Below, piece after piece: positions 33,963 through 41,109 of a stretch of DNA of 64,000 bases. A program made the translations under genes and the position numbers. The stretch is taken from the NCBI RefSeq assembly GCF_039822625.1, contig NZ_JBDLLG010000009.1:101807-165806 (forward strand). The letters are read 5' to 3'. The notes under the pieces are model-generated. The model worked only from the letters and a program-made list of their open reading frames with translations, searched no databases and was not told where the DNA came from. Within the stretch, counting starts at the first letter, position 1, and the number at the start of each line of letters is the position of its first letter. The DNA comes from Marinimicrobium locisalis. GTDB lineage: Bacteria; Pseudomonadota; Gammaproteobacteria; Pseudomonadales; Cellvibrionaceae.

Positions 33963-34716
33963 TCGACGTTTCTCCTTTCGGGCCCAGCGGAACACGCACG
34001 TAGCGCTCAAACAATACGGGTAAGTGCGTCACAACGGTCGCCTGCAGGGCCAATGAGTGCTCACGAAGGTGGCGGCGAAGCAAGTCCACCGTGAAAGCCC
34101 GGGCATACCCATTGGCAATGGGCGCAAAGCTCAAATGCCAGGGCTCCGGCGCCACGCCCCCCCGGTCCATATCGTAAGGGCGGTAGAAGCCGGGGTTGGC
34201 TTCACTGGCAAGAAAACCCGTTAACCACTGATGAAAACGGTACATGGAGCCCCCGGCCTCACACTCCGCTCGAGTCAATTCAAGTGTATCCCCTTTGGCC
34301 AGCGCCGAGGCGTCATAGACGTCCATGTCCGTTCCCCAATGATGGCGGGAGGCGCCAGGCAACGCCGACCAACGGAGAATGGCGTGGGTGAGCTCCAGTT
34401 CGCTGAGCCGCTCAACATCGAGCGGCTGACCCCACTCATCCAGCACCGGACGCTGCCCGGAGGCCTTGGCCTCCCAGATAGCTCGTTGGCGCTCAAAACT
34501 ACGGTAACCACTCGCCACTTGAAGCGAAAACCCCGCCCTACGGGCCGCCTCCGTCATTTGTTCCAAGGGCCTTATGACGTCCCGATGCAAACGCGCCTGG
34601 TTAAAAGATACCAGCGCGGACTCGTCGCAGCCCACCAATGCCGGGGCTGACGGGGTCAAAGAGGGGGCTCCCTCACCGTTGTCGTCTTTTTTGTTCGACT
34701 GGCTCACAAAATTCAT
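33952..34716 (-). CDS. M15 family D-Ala-D-Ala carboxypeptidase (VanY-like)
   Basis: The zinc peptidase signature is complete: VASGYRSFERQ, SRHHWGTDMDVYD (first His and Asp ligands) and EPWHLSF (last His), so this is a peptidase M15B/VanY-type enzyme that trims the terminal D-alanine of peptidoglycan stem peptides. The 254 residues have no clear signal peptide, which is odd for an enzyme acting on the wall; the start may be further downstream or export may be unusual. It overlaps the MFS carrier gene by 11 bp. Confidence 0.85.
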   Translation of the reverse strand: MNFVSQSNKKDDNGEGAPSLTPSAPALVGCDESALVSFNQARLHRDVIRPLEQMTEAARRAGFSLQVASGYRSFERQRAIWEAKASGQRPVLDEWGQPLDVERLSELELTHAILRWSALPGASRHHWGTDMDVYDASALAKGDTLELTRAECEAGGSMYRFHQWLTGFLASEANPGFYRPYDMDRGGVAPEPWHLSFAPIANGYARAFTVDLLRRHLREHSLALQATVVTHLPVLFERYVRVPLGPKGETSNET

Positions 34717-34888
34717 CCGTAATCACGTTCATAATTTTGGTTTAGGCGCCAACTCCCAGAAATGTTTTGTGCTAACGCCGGAAAGCGGTACTATTATGTC
34801 GAGCCCGCTTTTTGAGTTCGTGTTCAAAAAGCACTCATTGGGACGTTATCACAACCATAATCATAATGAAGAATGGAGCAAAATCCGT
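34717..34888. promoter_or_regulatory. Divergent promoter region with leader hairpin
   Basis: This region separates the M15 peptidase from the TfoX-C gene. A perfect 9-bp stem GCTTTTTGA / TCAAAAAGC at 34807-34832 with an 8-nt loop sits about 57 bp before the TfoX-C start. Its role is unknown. Confidence 0.35.
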
Positions 34889-35167
34889 ATGACTACCAAT
34901 CATAGTGAGTTACTCCAGCTAAAAAACCTGGGAATGGCTACCGTCAATATTCTGCACGCCATTGGCATTAACAACTATAACGAGCTTCGGGAAATCGGCT
35001 CGGTTGAAGCCTACCGCCGCATCAAAGCCCGCGACATCAATGTCTCCAAAGTCATGCTCTACGCCCTGGAAGGGGCGTTAATGAATGTCCATTGGAACGA
35101 CTTGTCACCCGACCTCAAACAACAGTTGGTTGCCGAAGCTGAACAGGATACGCTTAGCGAAGCTTAA
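34889..35167 (+). CDS. TfoX C-terminal domain protein
   Basis: The 92-residue protein is the stand-alone TfoX_C (Sxy) helical domain: LLQLKNLGMATVNILHAIGI, LREIGSVEAYRRIKAR and LYALEGALMNVHWNDLSPDLKQQL. It lacks the N-terminal TfoX domain of the full competence regulator. Stand-alone copies are common in gammaproteobacteria and of unknown role; competence activation should not be assumed. ATG 34889 has GGAG ten bases upstream; a longer frame from 34574 overlaps the divergent peptidase gene and is rejected. Confidence 0.82.
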   Translation: MTTNHSELLQLKNLGMATVNILHAIGINNYNELREIGSVEAYRRIKARDINVSKVMLYALEGALMNVHWNDLSPDLKQQLVAEAEQDTLSEA

Positions 35168-35212
35168 CCGTCCGTTAAAGGGCGCCGCTAATGACGATCC
35201 TGGAGGCTTTCT

Positions 35213-35980
35213 ATGCACCTTCCGCACAAACAGTCGGACCTCATCACCGACTGCGCCGCCCACCTGCGCGAAGCCGGAACCGAGCTGTTGTCCGGCTTGA
35301 GCCCGGCGGGTGAGACAACGTCTTTCGGTGTTAGCCACGATTTGCTCGGCAATGGCGAGAAAGACCGTCTCTGGCTGATTACCGAAGGTGAAGCCTTTTA
35401 CCGGGTGGGCGGCAAACAGGTGACCCGCCACAGCGCGGGCGACCTCATCGGGCTGGAGCGCGAGCTTCCGGTTGAAACGGGCGTTTACGGGTGTAGTGAG
35501 CCGGTGACACTGGAGCCCTACCACCGAGAGGAGGTGATGGGTCAGGCGCGGTTTGCCCACTACTTGATGTACGCCAACGCCTTCTACCGCGCCTCCCTGG
35601 CCCAGGAGATTCGAGCGGAATTCCAACCCTCCGCCGGCTTTATGCACTTTATGGCCGGCGAGACCATCATCCATCAAGGGTCGGAAGCCCATCAGGTGTA
35701 CACCCTGCTGGAGGGGAAAGCCCACGCCCTGCGCGACGGTCTCAAGGTTGGGGAGATTAACGCCAACGAGATTTTCGGTGCCCTAGCCGTTTTTACCCGC
35801 CAAAAGCGCATGGCCTCGGTGGTGGCCGTCAGTGACTGCACCGTACTGGCGGTACGCAAAGAGGAGTTTGCCGATCTGGTGGAAATGCAACCGCAAATCT
35901 GCCTGGGGCTGGTGGAAGAGCTGGCGGACAAAATCAACCAGCTCAACGGCCAACTCCTCGCCCAGCAAGCCAAGGGGTAA
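35213..35980 (+). CDS. Tandem cyclic-nucleotide-binding-domain protein without HTH
   Basis: The 255-residue protein has a degenerate cupin-like cNMP fold (about 30-100, LWLITEGEAFYRVGGKQVTRHSAGDLIGL in pieces) and a clearer one (about 135-235, FMAGETIIHQGSEAHQVYTLLEGKAHAL, then EIFGALAVFTRQKRMASVVA). The phosphate-binding cassette position has GALAVFTRQKR, without the canonical R-A-A/T of cAMP binders. The C-terminus is a helix (ELADKINQLNGQLLAQQ) and no DNA-binding domain follows. Probably a sensory or scaffolding protein; ligand unknown. GGAGG precedes the ATG. Confidence 0.75.
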   Translation: MHLPHKQSDLITDCAAHLREAGTELLSGLSPAGETTSFGVSHDLLGNGEKDRLWLITEGEAFYRVGGKQVTRHSAGDLIGLERELPVETGVYGCSEPVTLEPYHREEVMGQARFAHYLMYANAFYRASLAQEIRAEFQPSAGFMHFMAGETIIHQGSEAHQVYTLLEGKAHALRDGLKVGEINANEIFGALAVFTRQKRMASVVAVSDCTVLAVRKEEFADLVEMQPQICLGLVEELADKINQLNGQLLAQQAKG

Positions 35981-36010
35981 AAACTTTCCCAGCGTAAACC
36001 GGGAAAGTTG

Positions 36011-36039
36011 TTGACACTGCTAATGATAATAATTACTAT
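36011..36039 (+). promoter_or_regulatory. Sigma-70 promoter with overlapping Fur box
   Basis: TTGACA (36011-36016), 17-bp spacer, TACTAT (36034-36039). The segment 36019-36037 matches the 19-bp Fur consensus GATAATGATAATCATTATC at 15 positions and covers the spacer and -10. This is strong evidence for an iron-repressed transcript starting near 36046. No iron gene follows immediately. Confidence 0.8.
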
Positions 36040-36045
36040 TTACAA

Positions 36046-36223
36046 ACCGTTGGGCAGTCATCAGCATCTCCCCTGCCCGACGGGGTGAAGGTAAGCGACC
36101 TGTGCACTCCGCAGTCACGGTTGCGCTTGCCGGATCTTCTCCTTGAGGCCACAGCCTTGCCAGGCAACAGGCCTCTGGCTAATCACGGTTGCTTGGGCCA
36201 CCCTTCGGGGTGGCCACTTTTCT
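36046..36223 (+). ncRNA. Candidate iron-repressed small RNA
   Basis: The Fur-box promoter would start a transcript near 36046. It can end at a hairpin of perfect 8-bp arms closed by a UUCG tetraloop (GGCCACCC / GGGTGGCC, 36196-36215) followed by ACTTTTCT. The about 178 nt between contain no gene with a recognisable product; a frame at 36085-36369 reads through the hairpin and looks non-coding. The arrangement is that of RyhB/PrrF-type RNAs, but I see no RyhB or PrrF core sequence. The alternative is a long leader for htpX. Confidence 0.45.
36196..36223 (+). terminator. UUCG-loop hairpin with short T-run
   Basis: Perfect 8-bp stem with UUCG tetraloop; the T-run after it is short (CTTTTCT), so termination may be partial. 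Confidence 0.55.
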
Positions 36224-36443
36224 CCCCGCCGCCTAGATTTTTGCCTTTTCCCCGTTTGCCGTATCGGCAGCCTATTCGCCCCTGCTGTCTTATTTGCGTT
36301 TGGCCGCCAAATATTAACCCGTATTTACGCTTTGCGCGTATTGAAATCTTCCCGCTCGCACACATATAAGCGACACTGTGGGGCCCGCGTTCAACTCGAA
36401 TCGGGGCACTGTCAGCCATTGACCTCCTTGGGAGATAACCGCC
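36224..36443. other. htpX upstream region
   Basis: With the Fur promoter and candidate RNA, this completes a 463-bp stretch without a gene between 35981 and 36443. AT-rich sequence near 36290-36330 could hold an htpX promoter, but no clean hexamer pair or heat-shock promoter was identified. Confidence 0.4.
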
Positions 36444-37334
36444 GTGATGCGCATTGGCCTTTTTCTGTTAACCAACTTCGCCGTTCTGATTCTGGCCGGC
36501 TTTACCCTGTCCCTATTGGGGGTAGACCATTACCTGCAACAAAATGGCGGCCTAAACCTCACAAGCCTGCTGATTTTCTGTGCTGTGTTCGGCTTCGGTG
36601 GCTCGTTCGTATCGCTGTTTCTGTCGAAGTTTATTGCCAAGAAAACCACCGGCACTCAGATTATCGACTCCCCCCGCACCGCGGATGAACAGTGGCTGGT
36701 GAGCACGGTTAAACAGCTCGCCCAACAGGCCGGCATCAAGACGCCGGAAATCGGTATTTTCCCCGCCCCCCAGGCAAACGCTTTTGCCACCGGCTGGAAT
36801 AAGAACGCCTCTCTGGTAGCGGTCAGTCAGGGACTGCTGCAACGGTTTGACCGGGACGAGGTCAAAGCCGTTCTGGCGCATGAAATTGGTCACGTGGCCA
36901 ACGGCGACATGGTGACCCTGAGTTTACTCCAGGGGGTGATTAACACCTTCGTGATGTTCTTCGCGCGAATTATCGGCCACACCGTGGACCGGGTGGTATT
37001 TAGAACCGAGCGTGGCCACGGCATCGGGTTTTATATCGTCACCTTTGTCACGGAGATTATTCTGGCCTTGCTGGCCTCAATGATCGTGATGGCCTTCTCC
37101 CGCTACCGGGAGTACCGAGCCGATGCCGCCGGCGCCCAGCTGGCCGGCCGCGGCGCCATGATCCGGGCCTTGCAGCGGTTGCAAGCGGAAGTCCAGGCCG
37201 GCGCCCAAAACCCCATGCCCGACAGCATGAAGGCCTTCGGCATTAGCGGCGGTTTCAAACAGAACCTGGGCAAGCTCTTTGCCAGCCACCCGCCTCTGGA
37301 TGAGCGTATCGCGGCGCTTAACCGCGGACATTAA
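36444..37334 (+). CDS. htpX: Membrane protease HtpX
   Basis: HtpX is an inner-membrane zinc metalloprotease that degrades misfolded membrane proteins together with FtsH. The 296 residues include two N-terminal helices (ILAGFTLSLLGV; LLIFCAVFGFGGSFVSLF), the catalytic HEIGH motif (VLAHEIGHVANGDMV), two further helices, and the conserved YREYRADAAGA with the third zinc ligand. Ends with SHPPLDERIAAL, as in other HtpX proteins. GTG 36444 followed by ATG 36447; GGAG lies nine bases before the GTG. A Deg-type protease gene follows, suggesting an envelope protein-quality pair. Confidence 0.96.
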   Translation: MMRIGLFLLTNFAVLILAGFTLSLLGVDHYLQQNGGLNLTSLLIFCAVFGFGGSFVSLFLSKFIAKKTTGTQIIDSPRTADEQWLVSTVKQLAQQAGIKTPEIGIFPAPQANAFATGWNKNASLVAVSQGLLQRFDRDEVKAVLAHEIGHVANGDMVTLSLLQGVINTFVMFFARIIGHTVDRVVFRTERGHGIGFYIVTFVTEIILALLASMIVMAFSRYREYRADAAGAQLAGRGAMIRALQRLQAEVQAGAQNPMPDSMKAFGISGGFKQNLGKLFASHPPLDERIAALNRGH

Positions 37335-37381
37335 CCGGTCGACAACGACCGAACAAGCAACCAAAGAAACGGGGAGACACC

Positions 37382-38428
37382 ATGCTCTGGCGTTGGCTCA
37401 CACTTATTGTTTTATTAGCGGGCCCCTTGGCGGCTCCGCACGCTCAGGAGTTCGCGACGGACGATGAACGCAATACCATTGAAGTGTTTGAGTACGCCAG
37501 CCCGAGCGTGGTTTACGTTACCAACCAGCAACTGGTGCGCGACCCCCGCTCTTTCGACCTGTTGACCGTACCCCGCGGTTCGGGCACCGGTTTTGTGTGG
37601 GACGAGCGCGGCTACGTGGTGACTAACTTTCACGTGATCGAAAACGCGCGCAAGGTGATGATCACTCTGCAGGACCAAAGCAACTGGCCCGCGGAAGTGG
37701 TTGGCCTTGCCCCCGAGAAAGACCTGGCGGTGCTCAAAGTCGAGGCCCCCCAAAAGCACCTCAGACCACTGCGCCGGGGGGATTCCGGCGAGCTGGTCGT
37801 GGGTCACAAGGTGCTGGCCATCGGCAACCCGTTTGGGCTGGACGCCACCCTCACCACGGGTGTCGTCAGTGCGCTGGGGCGGGAAATTGAATCTCCCAAC
37901 CAGCGCAAGATCCGCCACGTGATTCAGACCGACGCGGCCATTAACCCGGGCAACTCCGGCGGGCCTTTGCTCAACTCCCGGGGCGAGCTGGTGGGGGTCA
38001 ATACCATGATCTACAGCCCCAGCGGGGCCAGCGCCGGCATCGGCTTTGCCATTCCGGTCAACACCGTTGAAAGCATCGTGCCGCAGCTAATCGAACACGG
38101 CCGTATTATCCGGCCCGTCCTGGGCATCGACATCGCACCGGATCAGTGGACCCAGCAGTCGGGCGTCGAGGGCGTCGCCATTCTGCGCGTGGCCCAGGGC
38201 TCCCCGGCCGACCGGGCGGGCCTGGTGGGCGCCCAGCGCAGCCGTTGGGGCAGCATTGTGCTGGGGGACATCATCACCGCCATCGACCAACACCCCACTC
38301 GCAACTACGACGAGCTGATGACGGCGCTTGAAAAGTACGAACCCGGTGATGAGGTCGTGGTCCGTGTTCAGCGCCGGGGCGAGTCCAGGCGCCAGCGGCT
38401 GGAGCTGGCCGCCCCGGAGGGCCTCTAA
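37382..38428 (+). CDS. DegP/DegS-like periplasmic serine protease
   Basis: The 348-residue S1C (HtrA) protease has a signal peptide or N-terminal anchor (LTLIVLLAGPLAAPHA), a trypsin-like domain with the triad His (VVTNFHVIEN), Asp (EKDLAVLKV) and Ser (NPGNSGGPLL), and one C-terminal PDZ domain (about 245-340, VLGIDIAPD to VVVRVQRRGE). One PDZ and a short length place it nearer DegS than DegP, though the signal looks cleavable. It probably degrades or senses misfolded envelope proteins. It lies 47 bp after htpX and convergent with sfsA. Confidence 0.9.
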   Translation: MLWRWLTLIVLLAGPLAAPHAQEFATDDERNTIEVFEYASPSVVYVTNQQLVRDPRSFDLLTVPRGSGTGFVWDERGYVVTNFHVIENARKVMITLQDQSNWPAEVVGLAPEKDLAVLKVEAPQKHLRPLRRGDSGELVVGHKVLAIGNPFGLDATLTTGVVSALGREIESPNQRKIRHVIQTDAAINPGNSGGPLLNSRGELVGVNTMIYSPSGASAGIGFAIPVNTVESIVPQLIEHGRIIRPVLGIDIAPDQWTQQSGVEGVAILRVAQGSPADRAGLVGAQRSRWGSIVLGDIITAIDQHPTRNYDELMTALEKYEPGDEVVVRVQRRGESRRQRLELAAPEGL

Positions 38429-38437
38429 CACCTCCCT

Positions 38438-39148
38438 CTAAAGGCGCGCCTTAACCGGTAAGCGTTGGGTGAGCGCAATAGCCGCGCGCTGCGGATCTAT
38501 CTCCGCCCGATAGGCATACACTTCAACGCCCGCCGCCATGGCCTGGCGCAACGTATCGCCGTACGCCGGGTCAATCTCGTCGGCGGGGGCCACCTGGGCC
38601 ACGCCGGTATGCTGTACGCAAAAAAGCAACACGCCGCGATCGCCCTGGTGAACAATGTCCATCAGCTCACGCAAGTGTTTGCGCCCGCGCTCGCTGACCG
38701 CATCCGGAAACAGGCCATGACCGGGGGTCTCCATCAGCGTCACACTTTTCACCTCCACGTAACAGCGCTCTTCCTCAGACTCCAGCAGAAAATCAATGCG
38801 GGAGTTTTCCTGGCCGTAGCGTACTTCCGGCCGCAGCCGGTCGTAGCCCTGAAGCTCCGCCACCACGCCGGACTCAATGCCCTGGCGCACCAGCTGATTG
38901 GCCCGCCCGGTGTTAATCCCGGCCCAATGGCCCGAAGGGGTGGTTGCCACCTCCCAGGTGTGCCGGTATTTACGTTTGGGGTTGCCGGAATCGGAAAACC
39001 AACAGGGGCTTTCAGGAACCACACACTGGCGCATGGAGCCGGTATTGGGGCAGTGAATGGTTATTTCAGTGCCATCCGAGAGGCGCACGTCCGCGAGAAA
39101 TCGTTTGTAACGCCGCAGCAAAACACCACATTGCCATTTTTGACTCAA
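38438..39148 (-). CDS. sfsA: SfsA family protein (DNA/RNA nuclease)
   Basis: The 236-residue protein has the SfsA signature: RYKRFLADV at the start, the OB-like region CPNTGSM, RKYRHTWEV, then the PD-(D/E)XK-like core (ENSRIDFLLESE, CYVEVKSVTL) and the PDAVSERGRKHLREL stretch. E. coli SfsA was named for sugar fermentation stimulation and later described as a nuclease. The start is TTG at 39148 with AGGAG six bases upstream. It is divergent from dksA, as in Pseudomonas. Confidence 0.93.
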   Translation of the reverse strand: MSQKWQCGVLLRRYKRFLADVRLSDGTEITIHCPNTGSMRQCVVPESPCWFSDSGNPKRKYRHTWEVATTPSGHWAGINTGRANQLVRQGIESGVVAELQGYDRLRPEVRYGQENSRIDFLLESEEERCYVEVKSVTLMETPGHGLFPDAVSERGRKHLRELMDIVHQGDRGVLLFCVQHTGVAQVAPADEIDPAYGDTLRQAMAAGVEVYAYRAEIDPQRAAIALTQRLPVKARL

Positions 39149-39424
39149 GGAGAACTCCTAATAGGGAAAAACAATCAAATAATCCTCTATTGTTACAGTT
39201 AGTGAAAACCGGCTCAATCCAGAGTCAAAATAGGCCGAATCGGGCGTAAAAAACACTGGCGAAGCCGGGGGATATCTGGTAGCTTGCCAACCCTTCAAAT
39301 TTGCCGTGTTTATTGAGGCGAAGAAGGTGTAAGGCGACGGAGGGCGCGGAACTCCCGGGTTTACCCAACCCGCCCGTCCACCGAGTCGGCCAGCTAAATG
39401 GGAAGTCATACGAGGCGCGAAACC

Positions 39425-39868
39425 ATGCCGAAGAGTTCATCGACCGCAGAGAGCTACACACTGAGTAACTTCACCCCTTACAAGGAAAAAAAGGGTGAGG
39501 AGTACATGAACGAAAACCAGCTCGAGCACTTTCGTCAGTTGCTGCTCGCCTGGCGTCGCGAGTTAATGGAAGAGGTGGACCGGACCATGAGCCACCTGAA
39601 GGACGAAGCCGCCAACTTCCCGGACCCCGCCGACCGCGCCAGCCAGGAGGAAGAGTTCAGCCTGGAACTGCGCACGCGCGACCGCGAACGCAAATTGATT
39701 AAAAAGATCGACAGCACGTTGGAGCTGATCGAGAATGAAGACTACGGCTTCTGCCACGCCTGTGGCGTGGAGATCGGCATTCGCCGACTGGAAGCCCGCC
39801 CGACCGCCACCCTGTGCGTAGACTGCAAGACCCTGGATGAAATCAAGGAAAAGCAAGTCGGAGGCTAA
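39425..39868 (+). CDS. dksA: RNA polymerase-binding transcription factor DksA
   Basis: DksA enters the secondary channel of RNA polymerase and works with ppGpp to control rRNA and amino-acid promoters. The 147-residue sequence is almost the consensus: YKEKKGEEYMNENQLEHF, the coiled-coil tip DEAANFPDPADRA with the essential DxxDxA, EEEFSLELRTRDRERKL, and a C4 zinc finger (CHACG ... CVDCK). ATG 39425 is chosen (GAGG nine bases upstream); an in-frame ATG 27 bp earlier is unlikely. It heads the dksA-gluQRS-cbrX-cbrA arrangement. Confidence 0.98.
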   Translation: MPKSSSTAESYTLSNFTPYKEKKGEEYMNENQLEHFRQLLLAWRRELMEEVDRTMSHLKDEAANFPDPADRASQEEEFSLELRTRDRERKLIKKIDSTLELIENEDYGFCHACGVEIGIRRLEARPTATLCVDCKTLDEIKEKQVGG

Positions 39869-39919
39869 AAACTGAGCGGGGCTCGTCCACTGTGGCGAGC
39901 CCCCATAGTCCGCAGTGAT

Positions 39920-40933
39920 ATGCCCTACCCCGCGAACAGCGCCCCCCGCCCCCCTTCAACGTTTGAACCCGACCCCTATGTCGGTCGCTTCGCGCCCTCT
40001 CCGAGTGGCCCGCTGCATTTCGGCTCACTGGTCAGTGCGCTGGCAAGCTACCTGCATGCCCGAACCGGCGGAGGAAAGTGGCTGGTGCGCATGGAGGACT
40101 TGGACCCACCGCGGGAAGAAGCCGGCGCCAAAGAGTCGATTCTGGCCACGCTAGAGGCTCACCAACTGCACTGGGACGGCGACATCCTATTCCAAAGCGA
40201 CCGCCAGAAGGCCTACGAGGCCACGCTGGAGCGTTTGCTCGCCGCGGGGCTGGCCTACCGGTGCCGGTGCACCCGCAAGGACATCCGCGCCCTGGGAGGC
40301 GTGTATGACGGCCGCTGCCGGGACCGGGCCGTCTCGCCGGATGAACCTCACGCCTGGCGACTGAAGCTGTTCGATGTCCCCGAAGGCCACACCGAACCCG
40401 CCGATCCGTACCGCTGGACCGATCTGTTTCAGGGGCCCCAGGCTCAAAGCTTGCGCCAAGAGGTGGGCGACCCCATCATCAAACGCAAGGATGGCCTGTT
40501 TGCCTATCAGCTCGCGGTCATCGTTGATGATATTGAGCAGGGCGTGACCCATGTCATTCGCGGCATGGACCTGCTGCCGGTCAGTGCCGGTCAGCTCGCC
40601 GCTTTCGCTCTTATGGGCGGGCAGCCCCCGGCCCTTGGTCACGTTCCGGTCGCCAACAATGAGCTCGGGCAAAAGCTGAGCAAACAGCATCACGCTCCCC
40701 CATTGCAGTCAAAAAAGGCGGGAACCAATCTCTGGTACGCGTTAGACTTTTTGCAGCAGCGCCCTCCGGCCGAGCTGCGCGGCGCCGCGCCCGAGGTGGT
40801 ACTGGAGTGGGCTCAGGCCCACTGGCAGCCCGAACGCATCCGCGCCCGGGAGGGAAAGGCCCCCACTGCCATGCTCAACCCCACTAATGCCGCCCCCACT
40901 ACAACCGACAGGCCCGAGGAGAATAGAGAGTGA
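39920..40933 (+). CDS. gluQ: Glutamyl-Q tRNA(Asp) synthetase
   Basis: GluQRS attaches glutamate to the queuosine at position 34 of tRNA-Asp. It is a truncated glutamyl-tRNA synthetase without anticodon domain: HIGH-type motif FAPSPSGPLHFGSL, RMEDLDPPRE, a zinc site in the RCRCTRKDIR ... YDGRCR segment, and the KMSKS-like KLSKQ. The 337 residues exceed most family members by a Pro/Ala/Thr-rich tail. It follows dksA by 51 bp, the standard synteny, and overlaps cbrX by 4 bp. Confidence 0.95.
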   Translation: MPYPANSAPRPPSTFEPDPYVGRFAPSPSGPLHFGSLVSALASYLHARTGGGKWLVRMEDLDPPREEAGAKESILATLEAHQLHWDGDILFQSDRQKAYEATLERLLAAGLAYRCRCTRKDIRALGGVYDGRCRDRAVSPDEPHAWRLKLFDVPEGHTEPADPYRWTDLFQGPQAQSLRQEVGDPIIKRKDGLFAYQLAVIVDDIEQGVTHVIRGMDLLPVSAGQLAAFALMGGQPPALGHVPVANNELGQKLSKQHHAPPLQSKKAGTNLWYALDFLQQRPPAELRGAAPEVVLEWAQAHWQPERIRAREGKAPTAMLNPTNAAPTTTDRPEENRE

Positions 40934-41109
40934 ACAATCAGCGCCTGGTCATCCTCTTGCTACTGGTGGCTTACATTTTCTCCCCCACCCTATTTACCTG
41001 GATCATCAACCCGGAAGGGGCTTGGTTCCGGCCCTACATCATCTGGATGGTGGTCATTATCATCGCCTACCTCGTCCAACGCCGTAAAAAGAGGCCTCAT
41101 GACCTTTGA
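40930..41109 (+). CDS. cbrX: Small membrane protein CbrX
   Basis: A 59-residue frame starts at GTG 40930, overlapping the gluQRS stop (GTGA), and ends at TGA 41107-41109, overlapping the cbrA start by 11 bp. It encodes two hydrophobic helices (LVILLLLVAYIFSP; YIIWMVVIIIAYLV) and a basic end (QRRKKRP). In Pseudomonas a small gene in precisely this place, cbrX, is translationally coupled to cbrA. The coupling and topology here fit that role. The start GTG follows GAGGAGAA. Confidence 0.82.
   Translation: MNNQRLVILLLLVAYIFSPTLFTWIINPEGAWFRPYIIWMVVIIIAYLVQRRKKRPHDL

Noticed and set aside
36143..36688. 181-residue frame across the htpX start
   Set aside because: Overlaps htpX in another frame, passes through the UUCG hairpin and has no recognisable domain.
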